The translations under genes were made by a program, and so were the position numbers. From positions 37,398 through 101,397 of the forward strand of contig JALHMJ010000012.1 in NCBI GenBank assembly GCA_022844105.1: a DNA stretch of 64,000 bases, written 5' to 3'. This document shows positions 35,962 to 45,727 of this stretch, piece after piece. Position 1 is the first letter of the stretch. Each line of letters starts with the position of its first letter. The DNA comes from Hyphomicrobium sp. (GTDB lineage Bacteria; Pseudomonadota; Alphaproteobacteria; Rhizobiales; Hyphomicrobiaceae). Below the pieces are notes generated by a model. That model saw only the letters and a list, made by a program, of their open reading frames with translations, was not told where the DNA came from and made no database searches.

Positions 35962-38418
35962 ATGCAGTTCGACACGCCGCTGCCGATCGACGACGTGCTG
36001 GATGAACTGAGCGCGGTGCTGGTGGGCGGCTCAGCCGCCGTTCTCGTTGCCCCTCCGGGTGCAGGCAAGACAACGCGCGTACCTCTCGCTCTTCTTGACG
36101 CGCCCTGGCTCGGACGCCAGAAAATCCTTGTCCTCGAACCGCGTCGCATCGCGGCCCGCGGCGCCGCCGACCGGATGGCGAAGACGCTGGCGGAACGGGT
36201 CGGCGACACGATCGGTCTGCGAGCCCGCATGATCTCAAAAAGTGGTCCCAAGACCCGCATTGAGGTCATCACCGAAGGCGTTTTCACGCGCATGATCCTC
36301 GACGATCCATCGCTTGAGGGAATTGGCGCGGTTTTGTTTGACGAATTCCACGAGCGCTCGCTCGATGCCGACCTCGGCTTGGCGTTGGCCCTCGATACGC
36401 AGAAAGCGTTGCGCAATGATCTGCGGATCGTCGTGATGTCCGCCACTCTCGACGGCGCCCGGGTCGCATCGCTGCTCGATGATGCGCCCGTCATCGCCAG
36501 CCAAGGCCGGGCCTTTCCGGTCGAGACCCGCTATCTCGGCCGCGACGCCAGCCGCCGCATCGAAGATCAGGTCGTCGATGCCGTCGGTCGCGCGCTGCGT
36601 GCGGAGGCCGGATCCTTGCTCGTGTTCCTTCCCGGCCAAGGCGAGATCAGGCGCGTCGAGGATCGATTGCGCGGAAGCATCAAGGATCCCACTGTTACGC
36701 TGGCGCCGCTCTACGGTGCCATGGAGGTCGCTGCACAGGATCGCGCTGTCGAGCCGGCACCGGCGGGAACGCGCAAGATCGTGCTGGCAACCGCCATCGC
36801 CGAAACATCCCTCACCATTGAAGGGGTTCGTGTCGTCATAGACAGCGGCTTGCAGCGCGTCCCCCGCTTCGAACCGGACGCAGGTGTCACCCGGCTTGAA
36901 ACCGTGCGTGTTTCGCGGGCCTCCGCCGATCAGCGACGTGGCCGCGCCGGACGCACCCAATCGGGTGTCTGCTACCGCCTGTGGGACGAGCCTCAGACCG
37001 CGAGCCTTAAGCCGTTTACCGAGCCTGAGATCCGCGCCGCCGATCTGTCCGGATTGATCCTCGACCTAGCCGAATGGGGCGTAACGGATCCAGCAGCACT
37101 CGCCTGGCTCGATCCGCCGCCCGCATCCGCCGTTGCCGCCGCCCGCACTGATTTGCAAGCGATTGGCGCGCTTGCCGAAGATGGCCGCATCACACCCGAG
37201 GGACGCCGCGTCCGCGCGTTGCCCTTGCCGCCACGCCTCGCGCGTATGGTGCTCGCCGCCCGGTCGCTGCAAGCCGCAGAATTGGCCGCCCTCCTCGTTG
37301 AACGCGGTTTGGGAGGCAACGAAACCGACCTCGACCACCGTCTCGGCAATTTTCGCCGCGATCAAACGCGCCGGGCCGATGATATGCGCCGCCTAGCAGC
37401 CGGATGGGCCAAGGATGCCGGTGCATTGAAGGATGCGTCCGTACAACCGCTCGCAGCCCTTCTTGCGCTCGCCTATCCCGACCGGCTGGCCAAGGCCCGC
37501 GGAGCGGCGGGGCAATTCTTACTTGCCAACGGTCGCGGCGCCTATCTCGATCCGGCCGACGCGCTTTCGCAATCGCCGTATCTGGTCGTGGCGGAACTGC
37601 AGGGGACGGCGGCCGCAACGCGCATACTCGCCGCGGCGCGCGCCAGCGACACTGAAATGACCGCTATCGCGGCCGATCGCATCAAGGACGTCGAGGAACT
37701 CGTATTCGATGCGCAAGCAGGTGCCGTCCGCGCTCGCCGCGTTCGCCGGCTGGATGCCATCACCTTGACCACCGAGGCGCGTCCCGTCACTCCGTCCGCG
37801 AAGACGGCGGCCCTTCTTGCGCGCGGCGCGGTACAAAGGGGTATCGATCGGTTGCCGTGGACAAAATCTCTCCAGCAATTGCGACACCGCGTGTCCTTTC
37901 TGCGGACTGCCGAAGGACCGTCGAACCCGTGGCCGGACGTGAATGACGAAGCACTTGCCGAAACCGCGGAATGTTGGCTGGCACCGTTCCTGTTACAGGC
38001 CACAAAATTGTCGGACATCGACGCCGGCGCACTGGCCGCCGCGCTCGACGCCATGTTGCCGTGGGACTTGAAGAAAAGACTCGATACCGATGCGCCGACG
38101 CACTTCCAGGCGCCAACCGGCAATGCGCACGCAATTGACTACGACGGGCCTGGCGCTCCGGCGCTCTCGGTCCGGGTTCAGGAACTCTATGGCTTGCGCC
38201 AGCATCCCGCCATCGCGGCCGGCCGCCTTCCTCTGACGCTTAACTTGCTATCGCCGGCCCACCGTCCGATCCAAATCACGCGCGACCTGCCAGGGTTCTG
38301 GGCGGGCTCCTGGTCTGCGGTTAAGTCGGAAATGAAAGGCCGCTACCCGCGCCACCTCTGGCCGGATGACCCGGCTGGCGCGCAGCCAACCGCGCGCGCC
38401 AAACCCCGTGGCACGTGA
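35962..38418 (+). CDS. hrpB: ATP-dependent helicase HrpB
   Basis: DEAH-box-type RNA helicase of the HrpB family, 818 residues. Helicase motifs are in order: Walker A APPGAGKTTRVPL (near 34), the variant DEFHERS motif II (near 127), MSATLDG motif III, and QRRGRAGR motif VI (near 325). A helical accessory region and the HrpB C-terminal domain (GSWSAVKSEMKGRYPRHLWP near the end) follow. Its cellular role is not well defined. The start is ATG 35962 or the GTG directly before it. It follows rpe by 17 bases, so it is probably co-transcribed. Confidence 0.95.
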   Translation: MQFDTPLPIDDVLDELSAVLVGGSAAVLVAPPGAGKTTRVPLALLDAPWLGRQKILVLEPRRIAARGAADRMAKTLAERVGDTIGLRARMISKSGPKTRIEVITEGVFTRMILDDPSLEGIGAVLFDEFHERSLDADLGLALALDTQKALRNDLRIVVMSATLDGARVASLLDDAPVIASQGRAFPVETRYLGRDASRRIEDQVVDAVGRALRAEAGSLLVFLPGQGEIRRVEDRLRGSIKDPTVTLAPLYGAMEVAAQDRAVEPAPAGTRKIVLATAIAETSLTIEGVRVVIDSGLQRVPRFEPDAGVTRLETVRVSRASADQRRGRAGRTQSGVCYRLWDEPQTASLKPFTEPEIRAADLSGLILDLAEWGVTDPAALAWLDPPPASAVAAARTDLQAIGALAEDGRITPEGRRVRALPLPPRLARMVLAARSLQAAELAALLVERGLGGNETDLDHRLGNFRRDQTRRADDMRRLAAGWAKDAGALKDASVQPLAALLALAYPDRLAKARGAAGQFLLANGRGAYLDPADALSQSPYLVVAELQGTAAATRILAAARASDTEMTAIAADRIKDVEELVFDAQAGAVRARRVRRLDAITLTTEARPVTPSAKTAALLARGAVQRGIDRLPWTKSLQQLRHRVSFLRTAEGPSNPWPDVNDEALAETAECWLAPFLLQATKLSDIDAGALAAALDAMLPWDLKKRLDTDAPTHFQAPTGNAHAIDYDGPGAPALSVRVQELYGLRQHPAIAAGRLPLTLNLLSPAHRPIQITRDLPGFWAGSWSAVKSEMKGRYPRHLWPDDPAGAQPTARAKPRGT

Positions 38419-38436
38419 CCGGCTACTGCAATCGGC

Positions 38437-38769
38437 TCAACGATAACAGGGCCGCGCTTCGACGCTGGCGCTCCAGCCATTCGATTCTTTCGAGTAGCTG
38501 ACGTTCTTTCCTGCCGCATTGGCAAAGCTCGACCAGCGCCCGCCATATTCCAGGTCGGTAAAATCCATCCAGGACCGGATTGCCGATTTCTGGGCAGCAG
38601 CCTTGCTCGGCCCCACTCCACTGCCGGAGTGCCAATGGTCGCTCATGCACAGTTTGCCCTTTTCACGGCGCATGTCGTGCATCGCGGCGAGACCGGAGAC
38701 CTCCTGAGCAATGGCTGCCACCGGAGCAGCAGAGGCGATGAGTGCAAGGGCAAAACTGCGAAAGCGCAT
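38437..38769 (-). CDS. Small secreted protein of unknown function
   Basis: A 110-residue protein with a clear signal peptide (MRFRSFALALIASAAPVAAIA, cut near 21). The mature part contains two cysteines, an HWHSGSGVGPSKAAAQKSA segment and several Trp/Tyr residues. It resembles small periplasmic hypothetical proteins common in Hyphomicrobiales, but I know of no function. It is convergent with hrpB and 18 bases from its stop. Confidence 0.7.
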   Translation of the reverse strand: MRFRSFALALIASAAPVAAIAQEVSGLAAMHDMRREKGKLCMSDHWHSGSGVGPSKAAAQKSAIRSWMDFTDLEYGGRWSSFANAAGKNVSYSKESNGWSASVEARPCYR

Positions 38770-38861
38770 AAGGTAACTCCCTGGAGCAATATTGCCGCCC
38801 AGCTGCCCGGGACGGACTACGAATCACACATGAGCCTAACGGCGGCTCACGCCGTCTTCAA

Positions 38862-39602
38862 TCAGATCAGGCGGAGCGTGCGCATGCTGACATGGCCCGT
38901 TCGTCCGACGATGATGTGATCGTGTACCGCCACGCCCAACGGACGGCCCGCATCAATCACAAGCTTGGACATCTCAATATCGGCTCGCGACGGTGTTGGA
39001 TCACCGGATGGGTGGTTGTGCACCAAAATGATGGCCGTTGCCGAGAGCTCAAGCGCGCGCTTGACGACTTCCCGTACGTACACCGGCGTATGATCGACCG
39101 TCCCTTCACCCTGCACCTCATCGGCGATGAGCCGGTTTTTCTTGTCGAGAAACAAGATTCGAAATTGTTCCCGGTGGGCATAGGCTTGCGCCATCGTGAG
39201 GTAGGCGATCACGTCGGGTCCGGAGGTTAGCAATGGACGTTGAGCGAGCCCGGTGCGGGAAAGGCGCATCGCAGCCGCATGAATGAGCTTCAACTCCGTG
39301 ACGACCGCTTCTCCGACCCCGGTCACTTCTTTCAGGCGGCCTTCGGGAGCGTTGATCACCTCAGCGAAAGAGCCGAAACGCGCCAGCAGTCGCTTGGCGA
39401 GATCTTTGGTGTCCCGCCGGGGAATGGCGCGGAACAGGACGAGTTCGAGAAGTTCATAATCCGGAAGAGCACCGGCCCCACCCTTGCGGAAGCGCTCACG
39501 CAGACGCTCGCGGTGGCCCATGTTCAGCGCGGCACCTGATGCCGGGGCCTCGAAGAGGCCGGATTGAGCCGGCCGATCGTCGTCGTTTCCCCGGTCCGTC
39601 AT
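38862..39602 (-). CDS. radC: RadC family protein (JAB/MPN domain)
   Basis: A 246-residue RadC-family protein. An N-terminal helix-hairpin-helix region ([19 protein letters not shown], about residues 45-65; [12 protein letters not shown] near 95) is followed by a JAB/MPN metalloprotease-like domain. That domain carries the zinc motif [14 protein letters not shown] near 196. The historic DNA repair role is doubtful and the biochemical function is unsettled. It is 27 bases downstream of map, same strand. Confidence 0.93.
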   Translation of the reverse strand: MTDRGNDDDRPAQSGLFEAPASGAALNMGHRERLRERFRKGGAGALPDYELLELVLFRAIPRRDTKDLAKRLLARFGSFAEVINAPEGRLKEVTGVGEAVVTELKLIHAAAMRLSRTGLAQRPLLTSGPDVIAYLTMAQAYAHREQFRILFLDKKNRLIADEVQGEGTVDHTPVYVREVVKRALELSATAIILVHNHPSGDPTPSRADIEMSKLVIDAGRPLGVAVHDHIIVGRTGHVSMRTLRLI

Positions 39603-39629
39603 CGACGCCCGCCCGCGTTTTTAGCCGCC

Positions 39630-40457
39630 TTATCCGCCCATCGTGTAAGGAGGCTGGTGCAGCCCGGCCGGCGAAGTCGTGAAGATTTCGCAGCCCGTCT
39701 CCGTCACGCCGATCGTGTGTTCGAACTGTGCTGAGAGTTCTCGGTCGCGCGTCACCGCCGTCCAGCCGTCGGGAAGCACCTTCACCGCCGGCCGGCCGAG
39801 GTTGATCATCGGCTCGATCGTGAAAAACATGCCGGGCTGCATCAGCACGCCCTCGTGTTCTTCCCCGTAGTGGAGAATGTTCGGACGATCATGGAAAACC
39901 CGGCCAAGACCATGTCCGCAGAAATCGCGCACCACGCTGCAACGCTCGGCTTCGGCGAACTCCTGGATTACGGCGCCGATCTTGCCAGTCGAGACGCCCG
40001 GCTTCACCGCCGCCACCCCGCGCATCAGGCACTCGTAGGTCACTTCGATCAGCCGCTCCGCCCGTCGTGAAATTTCGCCCACGGCGTACATGCGGCTCGT
40101 ATCGCCGTGCCAGCCATCGACGATCAGCGTCACGTCGATGTTGACGATGTCGCCCTCACGCAGCGGTTTGGGCCCCGGAATGCCGTGGCAAACCACGTGG
40201 TTGATCGACGTGCAAATGCCTTTCGGAAAGCCGCGGTAATTGAGGGGCGCTGGAATGGCATTGTGGTCGTGCGCAAAGGCCATCACGAGCGCATCCAGGT
40301 GGTCGGTGGCGACACCGGGTTTCACATGCGGGGTGATCATGTCGAGTGCGGCGGCGGCCAGTTGCCCCGCCCGGCGCATGCCCTCAAATCCGTCAGGACC
40401 GTGGTGCTTGATGGCGTTATCGCGCTGGGCCGTGCGGGAGACTTCGACATTCGACAT
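39630..40457 (-). CDS. map: Methionine aminopeptidase, type I
   Basis: Removes the initiator Met from new proteins. The 275-residue length is normal. The two-metal ligands of the pita-bread fold are seen in VNIDVTLIVDGWHGDTSRMY (about 105-124), GHGLGRVFHDRP (about 180), FFTIEPMIN and QFEHTIGVTETG near the C-terminus. It is transcribed with radC. Confidence 0.96.
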   Translation of the reverse strand: MSNVEVSRTAQRDNAIKHHGPDGFEGMRRAGQLAAAALDMITPHVKPGVATDHLDALVMAFAHDHNAIPAPLNYRGFPKGICTSINHVVCHGIPGPKPLREGDIVNIDVTLIVDGWHGDTSRMYAVGEISRRAERLIEVTYECLMRGVAAVKPGVSTGKIGAVIQEFAEAERCSVVRDFCGHGLGRVFHDRPNILHYGEEHEGVLMQPGMFFTIEPMINLGRPAVKVLPDGWTAVTRDRELSAQFEHTIGVTETGCEIFTTSPAGLHQPPYTMGG

Positions 40458-40551
40458 GGATGAAGACGCTCATGATGAACTGACAGATGCACACTAGCCG
40501 AAAGGTTCGTTTTAGCCAACGCGGGGAGGGCTGCGATCCGTCGCTCAAGCC

Positions 40552-40586
40552 CCATAAAATAAAACGGCGGCCCATCGGACCGCCGT
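40552..40586 (-). terminator. Rho-independent terminator after rplS
   Basis: On the minus strand the 10-bp stem ACGGCGGTCC/GGGCCGCCGT (one G-U pair) with a GAT loop is followed by TTTTATTTTA. It ends the trmD-side transcript after rplS. Confidence 0.85.
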
Positions 40587-40618
40587 CTATTTATCCAGAA
40601 TGTGCAGAGGCCAGGGTC

Positions 40619-41314
40619 TTACGACTGAGCCTCGCCGTCGGCAGGAGCCTCGGCAGCTGTCAGAAGCGTACGGGCCTGTCCAATCCAGTCCTGCTTTTCG
40701 ATACGGCCGTCGATGCTCAGCGCACCTTCCACATTCCCGATGTCTTCATCCGAGAAATTCGCGATCTGCTCGAACTTGTACAGGTTGAGCTGTTTCAGGC
40801 GGGCCGCGAGATTAGCGTCGATGCCGTTGATCTGCGTCAGATCATCAGCCTCGCCCTTTGGCTTCTTAAACCCCTTCCAAGCTGCATTGAGCTTACGCGC
40901 CCGGGCATCTGTGCGTTCGAAGATGCGAGCTGCCTTGCCGCGCAGACCGCGCAGATAGTAGAGCTTGGCGCGACGGACGCGGCCGCGGCGCAGAACCTCG
41001 ATCTCGGCGATATGCGGCGAATAGATGGGGAACACGCGCTCCACGCCTTCGCCGTACGAAATTTTGCGCACCGTGAAGCTCTCGTTGATGCCCGCGCCCG
41101 CGCGCGCAATTACGATGCCTTCATACGCTTGAAGACGCTCGACGTTAGCTTTCGCCTGGGCAGCCTTCTTCTTTTTGTCCTTGGGATCGACGTCGGCGGC
41201 TTCCACCACCCGCACCATCACCTTGACCGTATCGCCCGGCTGGAACTCAGGAACGCCGCGCTTGGCGAGCACGGTATCCATCTGCTCGCGCTCAATTTGC
41301 TGAATAATGTTCAT
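40619..41314 (-). CDS. rplS: Ribosomal protein L19 with insertion and C-terminal extension
   Basis: Large-subunit protein L19 at the subunit interface. The 231 residues are about twice the usual 115-130. The core (1-37 and 58-135) is typical: [11 protein letters not shown] start, [57 protein letters not shown] Lys-rich insertion lies at about 40-57 ([18 protein letters not shown]). An extension at about 150-219 begins [20 protein letters not shown] and resembles the helix-hairpin-helix tail known on L21 of some Alphaproteobacteria. The ATG at 41314 fits the L19 N-terminus; the longer reading is not supported. Confidence 0.93.
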   Translation of the reverse strand: MNIIQQIEREQMDTVLAKRGVPEFQPGDTVKVMVRVVEAADVDPKDKKKKAAQAKANVERLQAYEGIVIARAGAGINESFTVRKISYGEGVERVFPIYSPHIAEIEVLRRGRVRRAKLYYLRGLRGKAARIFERTDARARKLNAAWKGFKKPKGEADDLTQINGIDANLAARLKQLNLYKFEQIANFSDEDIGNVEGALSIDGRIEKQDWIGQARTLLTAAEAPADGEAQS

Positions 41315-41484
41315 TTTCGTGCCTTTTTTGTTATTTTTCAATGCAGAGGAGCTTCGCCGCCCGCCGAAATGACGGGGGAGGTGGCTCGTGCGGCCCTTAA
41401 GGGCACCCTTAATCGGGAAATTCGTTGGGCGCGTGATACCGGAAAGCCCCAAAGTTGTCGAGGGGCGTGTTTCCACGCGCCAGA

Positions 41485-42531
41485 CTACGGGACGGAGCCC
41501 GCCACCGGCGGAGCCGAAATTTCCTCCGGTGCCATTCCCAGCCCCTTCAATGTTGTAAAGCGGGGATCATCCTTGACTTCGGGATCGCCCGAGGCGGCGG
41601 ATTTAGGACTGGGAGTAAAAAGGCCGGGCGCGGGCAGCGCGAGGAATGGCGTGGGCGGTTTCACGACTTTAGCTCCCGGAGGACCAGGCGGCGGATCGCC
41701 GGGATAAACCGGTGGAGGTTTGACCACGGGCGCCTTTACAGCCTTGGAATCTAATGTTTTTCCACCTTTCACCGGCAGCGGCGTGACTTTCGTCGGCCGA
41801 GTCTTGGCTTTGACTGGTGCTGGGGCTTTGACCGCTGTTGGGCGATTATAGTTCCGCGAGGCCTTTGGTTCGGCCCGCCGCTCGCGAATTTCCACGGTCA
41901 GCGTTGTGATTTTGAGACCGTCCCTCGTTTTAAGCTCGAGCTGCGTCCGGATCGCGCCAGCGCGATCGCGCGGCAACTCGATGACGAGGTTGTCCAAATC
42001 CCCGAATGGCACGGCCCAGTCTCCGGTCTCCGCCAATTTGGCTCCCGCTGAAAGTCGGCTATCCGCCGGCAGCCCGGTGACAATAACAAAACCCAGTGGG
42101 TCGACCTTGGGCTGCGCAACGAACGCCTGCTGCTCGATAGGTGCAAAGTTCAAGGCCGGCTTCGTTGGTTCATTGGAGACGATGGCCAGGATGAGCTGTT
42201 CCCGCGCCGCCGCGCTGACGAGTTGGAATTGCCCGGCGGGCGGCGATCCAACGATGGGCTGATGGCCGGCAGGGAGCAATTCCACTTCGCCGGTCTCGAT
42301 GGCAGGTCGGGTGGAGAAAACAAACCATGCACTGAGCGCGATAAGCACGCCCCAAAGCAGGGCCAATTCCAAATCGTAGACGAGGCTCGTGATGAAACGG
42401 CTCCACGGCCCGTCGTATTCTCGACCGCTTCCGGGCAGCGGCTGGGGTTCGGTGGCGTAAGCCGCTTGCACGCGACCGGCTGCGGGTCTGCCGCGCGCGA
42501 ACAGGCTCGTCAGTCGTTTCGGCCGGGGCAT
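41485..42531 (-). CDS. Proline-rich single-pass membrane protein, unknown
   Basis: A 348-residue protein with a cytoplasmic N-terminus, one membrane helix (about 55-73, [17 protein letters not shown]) and an extracytoplasmic part. That part contains a [19 protein letters not shown] module (about 152-170) of a kind seen in Hyphomicrobiales proteins. A long Pro/Lys-rich region (about 225-310) then ends in a short acidic tail. No catalytic motif is visible. It lies between trmD and rplS, which are normally adjacent. Confidence 0.65.
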   Translation of the reverse strand: MPRPKRLTSLFARGRPAAGRVQAAYATEPQPLPGSGREYDGPWSRFITSLVYDLELALLWGVLIALSAWFVFSTRPAIETGEVELLPAGHQPIVGSPPAGQFQLVSAAAREQLILAIVSNEPTKPALNFAPIEQQAFVAQPKVDPLGFVIVTGLPADSRLSAGAKLAETGDWAVPFGDLDNLVIELPRDRAGAIRTQLELKTRDGLKITTLTVEIRERRAEPKASRNYNRPTAVKAPAPVKAKTRPTKVTPLPVKGGKTLDSKAVKAPVVKPPPVYPGDPPPGPPGAKVVKPPTPFLALPAPGLFTPSPKSAASGDPEVKDDPRFTTLKGLGMAPEEISAPPVAGSVP

Positions 42532-42979
42532 TGGTGTGACCTCGAAAGAGCAAACCGTGAACCGGATCCACGAGGATGAACAATGTGGTGATGAGGCCGC
42601 CGCGATTTTTTTTCAAACTCGAATTGGTGTCTTAATAGGTAGATCGCTGAAACGGTAAAGAACGCGGTAACGGATGCCATTTATTGATGCGCTGTTAAGA
42701 CGAAGCGTCAACGGATAAAGCCGCTCAATTTTTAAAAAATGTTCAGTATTTTCTGGCGCTTGTGTGCGCCTTAAGGCGCAAACGAATTGTCTGCCTAATT
42801 CTCTTTTTGGGTGTTTTGTGAATTATTGCCGATGAATTGTCATCAATCAGTCAAAAATTAAAGTCGCGGCACAAATGCTCAGCGTGATGGAATTGGATTT
42901 GTATGAAATTAAGTCGGCATTAACTGCTTATTAACCAGTTTTTTACAACCTAAAGCCAAATCGCGATGGGGGTGCCACG
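42532..42979. other. AT-rich intergenic island
   Basis: A 448-base stretch whose base composition (long A/T runs at about 42720-42960) differs sharply from the G+C-rich neighbours. It holds a perfect 16-base palindrome and no open reading frame of note. It may carry the promoter of the rightward small ORF at 42980 and of the leftward proline-rich gene. Confidence 0.6.
42765..42780. repeat. Perfect 16-bp palindrome
   Basis: TGCGCCTTAAGGCGCA reads the same on both strands and lies in the AT-rich island. It could be a protein-binding site or a cruciform; no T tract follows. Confidence 0.7.
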
Positions 42980-43129
42980 ATGATTCGGCAGCTGTATGAA
43001 CTGGAAGATTGGCTGTTTTATCGATCGCTGACCTGCGATCCATTTGCTGCCCGCCTGATTGAGAACCTGTCGCTGTGCATCGGAGAATGGGCCGACAAGC
43101 TGCAGACCGGGCGAGAAAGTCCGGGCTGA
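42980..43129 (+). CDS. Possible 49-residue small protein
   Basis: A short open reading frame with ATG after a GGGGGT purine run (about 6 bases ahead), starting MIRQLYELEDWLFYRSLTCD and ending in TGA. The product is rich in Trp, Leu and acidic residues, like a soluble helical micro-protein. It follows the AT-rich island and ends 11 bases before the convergent trmD stop. I do not recognise a family; coding is supported by the start context and amino-acid make-up only. Confidence 0.45.
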   Translation: MIRQLYELEDWLFYRSLTCDPFAARLIENLSLCIGEWADKLQTGRESPG

Positions 43130-43139
43130 CCGGCTATAA

Positions 43140-43859
43140 TCAGTGTTTGGGCCGTCGCAACTCCGGCCGCCGCTCGGCCGTGATACGCTCCGCCTCCGCC
43201 CGTCTCCACGCCTCGATGGCCCGATGATCACCCGACAAGAGAATTTCGGGGATGGAACGGCCTTCCCACTCACGTGGGCGGGTATATTGCGGATACTCCA
43301 AAAGCCCGTTCTCGAAACTTTCGTGGGCTAGGCTTTCCGGCGCACCCAGCACGCCGGGTAAGAGCCGTACGCAGGTATCGATCACGACCATGGCGGCCAG
43401 TTCCCCGCCCGATAGCACGTAGTCGCCAATCGAAACCTCGATGAGGCCGCGCGCCGCGATCACGCGTTCGTCGATGCCCTCGAACCGGCCCGCCAGCAAG
43501 ACCACTCCGGGCCCCGACGCCAGCGACCGGGCCATCGCCTGATCGAAAGGGCGCCCGCGCGGCGACAGATAGATCAGCGGGCTTTCGGGATTGTCTGCGC
43601 GTGCCGCATCGATGGCCTGCCCCAGAACATCTGCCCTGAGCACCATGCCGGCGCCGCCACCCGCTGGCGTATCGTCGACCTGCCGGTGGCGTCCTAAACC
43701 AAACTCCCGAATCTGGTGCGTTGTCAGTGACCACAGCCCAGCGTCAAGCGCCTGTCCCACCAGCGACACATGAAGCGGGCCCGGAAAAATATCCGCAAAG
43801 AGCGTCAGCACACTCGCCCGCCATGCCGGTCGCCCATCGCTTGTCGGAATGTGCGCCAT
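43140..43859 (-). CDS. trmD: tRNA (guanine-N1)-methyltransferase
   Basis: Methylates G37 next to the anticodon using SAM. The 239-residue SPOUT protein has the trefoil-knot motifs [24 protein letters not shown] and [19 protein letters not shown] (about residues 105-170). The ATG at 43859 (MAHIPTS) was chosen; a longer open frame runs back through the DUF1330 gene and is not coding. In most relatives trmD lies with rpsP, rimM and rplS; here rpsP and rimM are not adjacent. Confidence 0.95.
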   Translation of the reverse strand: MAHIPTSDGRPAWRASVLTLFADIFPGPLHVSLVGQALDAGLWSLTTHQIREFGLGRHRQVDDTPAGGGAGMVLRADVLGQAIDAARADNPESPLIYLSPRGRPFDQAMARSLASGPGVVLLAGRFEGIDERVIAARGLIEVSIGDYVLSGGELAAMVVIDTCVRLLPGVLGAPESLAHESFENGLLEYPQYTRPREWEGRSIPEILLSGDHRAIEAWRRAEAERITAERRPELRRPKH

Positions 43860-43867
43860 CAAGCCGC

Positions 43868-44155
43868 TCAGACGCCTTCGACGATGGTGATGTCGATCGA
43901 GCCGGCACCCTGGCGCAGCGCTTTCGCTTCTGCATACTCTGGGCTTGTCGCGTAGCCGATCGCGTGCTCGTAGCTTGGAAATTCCAGGACCACGTTGCGC
44001 GCGACGCCGTTGCCCTCGACGATCTGGCATTTGCCGCCACGGACAATCGGCTTACCCTCGAACTTGTCGAGCGCGATTTTCGACTTGGCGACGTACTGGC
44101 CCCATTTTTCTGTATCCGTCACGGTAGCGTGCGCGATCACGTATCCCTTCGGCAT
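43868..44155 (-). CDS. DUF1330 family protein
   Basis: A 95-residue protein starting [14 protein letters not shown], with the ferredoxin-like DUF1330 pattern: [20 protein letters not shown] and [16 protein letters not shown]. The family is small, cytoplasmic and of unknown function. It ends 8 bases before trmD and is probably co-transcribed with it. Confidence 0.85.
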   Translation of the reverse strand: MPKGYVIAHATVTDTEKWGQYVAKSKIALDKFEGKPIVRGGKCQIVEGNGVARNVVLEFPSYEHAIGYATSPEYAEAKALRQGAGSIDITIVEGV

Positions 44156-44259
44156 TCGTGGCCTGTCCTCTTGCTATGCATTGCTCGTGGCCAAGGCATA
44201 AGCCGGGTGCGCCGCAGCCGCAAGCGAACCGGACGTCCGCGGTGGGGGCCCTTGGCCGA

Positions 44260-44961
44260 TTAGGCTTGGCGGATATGGTTGTGAAAGGTCAGGGCCGCCT
44301 GGACTGGATCATCGGCCTGGGTGATCGGACGCCCGACGACGATGTGATTGGCGCCAGCGCTGATGGCATGTTCCGGTGTCATGACCCGTTCCTGATCGTC
44401 GGTCGTGCCGCCGGCGAGTCGAATGCCGGGCGTAACGATAAGAAAATCCGGTCCGGTCGCCGCGCGAATGGCAGCAGCTTCCTGCCCCGACGCGATGACG
44501 CCGTCAAAGCCGGACTCATGGGCAAGTCGCGCACGATGCAGAACAAGGTCGGAGGGGCTGAACCGGCTGCCCTGCTGTTTGAGATCATCTTCTGTCAGGT
44601 TGGTCATCACCGTCACGGCGAGCAACTTCAGATGGCTGGACCCCCGACCCGTCACGGCGGCGCGCAGTGTCTTCAGGTCATGCCCGTGGATGGTGAGGAA
44701 ATCGACGCCGAGGTCTCGGGCATTCAAAACGGCACGCTCAATCGTGTTGCCGATGTCGAGCAGCTTCATGTCCAGAAACACGCGCTTGCCCTGCGCCTTC
44801 AGGCTCTCGGCCAAATCGAGCCCGCCCGCAAATAGCAGCTCAAGACCAACCTTATAAAACGAGACCGCATCATCTAGTTTGGCGACGAGCCGCTGCGCTT
44901 CCTCGACCGTCGGCATGTCGAGTGCAACAATAAGCCGATCTTTGACACGGTGAGGGCTCAT
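44260..44961 (-). CDS. pyrF: Orotidine 5'-phosphate decarboxylase
   Basis: Last step of UMP synthesis. The 233-residue TIM barrel has LIVALDMPT at the start, the catalytic FLDMKLLDIGNTI (Asp/Lys pair, near residue 60), VTPGIRLAGGTTDDQERVMTP and VVGRPIT for phosphate binding. Single gene, same direction as the DUF1330 gene but about 100 bases upstream of it. Confidence 0.96.
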   Translation of the reverse strand: MSPHRVKDRLIVALDMPTVEEAQRLVAKLDDAVSFYKVGLELLFAGGLDLAESLKAQGKRVFLDMKLLDIGNTIERAVLNARDLGVDFLTIHGHDLKTLRAAVTGRGSSHLKLLAVTVMTNLTEDDLKQQGSRFSPSDLVLHRARLAHESGFDGVIASGQEAAAIRAATGPDFLIVTPGIRLAGGTTDDQERVMTPEHAISAGANHIVVGRPITQADDPVQAALTFHNHIRQA

Positions 44962-45035
44962 TAAAAGGTTCCGGCATCCAGGAAAGGGCGGGGATGCAGT
45001 CGCCGGCTGCCGCCTACCGGCCGCCGGCGCACGCG

Positions 45036-45632
45036 CTATCCATGCAGCACATGAGCGGCACGGGCAAGCTTCTGGATCAAGCCTTTGAACTGTTCCTGGC
45101 TGTCTTTGTTCTTCAGGTGCCCATGCTCGTCGTAGGCATCCATCGCCCGCGGCACGGCGAACTGCTCCGGCAGAACCAGCGCGCTAAGACCGAGTTCCAG
45201 AACTGTTCGTACCGTGTTCAACCCACGCAACCCCCCCATGCCGCCGGGCGATGAAGATCCCAGGCAGAAGACGCGCGTCTTGAATACGGCCAGAGGCTCT
45301 TCCCCCTCATTCCGGATTCGGCTAATCCAATCGAGCGTGTTCTTCAACAGCGGCGTGATTGAAGCGTTGTATTCAGGACAGGCAATAAAGATGCCCGTAT
45401 GCACGCGCATCAAAGCTTCGAACTTCCTCGCGTTATCCGGAACGCCGTCGTTGTTCTGCAAGTCTTGATCATAAAGGGGCAGCGGATAGTCGCCGAGATC
45501 GGCGAACGTCGCCGCGATGCCGTTGGCTTCCGCAATCGTCGCGCCCAACTTCGCTAGCCGCATGTTGTGCGAACCGTTCCGCGCTGACCCTGCGAAAAAC
45601 AGAAGACGAGGAGCGTTGGGCGTCGTGGACAT
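45036..45632 (-). CDS. NAD(P)H-dependent FMN reductase family protein
   Basis: A 198-residue flavodoxin-like oxidoreductase. The FMN phosphate loop is FFAGSARNGSHNMRLAK near residue 12, followed by CPEYNASITPLLKNTLDWISR (about 88-108) and SSPGGMGGLRGLNTVR (about 130). It reduces flavins, quinones, azo compounds or chromate in related proteins; the true substrate here is unknown. Confidence 0.9.
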   Translation of the reverse strand: MSTTPNAPRLLFFAGSARNGSHNMRLAKLGATIAEANGIAATFADLGDYPLPLYDQDLQNNDGVPDNARKFEALMRVHTGIFIACPEYNASITPLLKNTLDWISRIRNEGEEPLAVFKTRVFCLGSSSPGGMGGLRGLNTVRTVLELGLSALVLPEQFAVPRAMDAYDEHGHLKNKDSQEQFKGLIQKLARAAHVLHG

Positions 45633-45727
45633 ACAAACTTTCCTTCCAGATTGCAGAGAGGTTCGATCACCCGGTCAGTCGACCTCTTGTACGAAAATCC
45701 AACGACAAGACGCCCGAAGGCTCACGC

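Noticed and set aside
33192..38418. Full Calvin-cycle operon
   Set aside because: Only fbp, prkB and rpe are present; RuBisCO, transketolase, aldolase and cbbR are absent from the window.
40487..41707. 406-codon plus-strand frame over map start, terminator and rplS
   Set aside because: Crosses a terminator and two minus-strand genes; antisense artefact.
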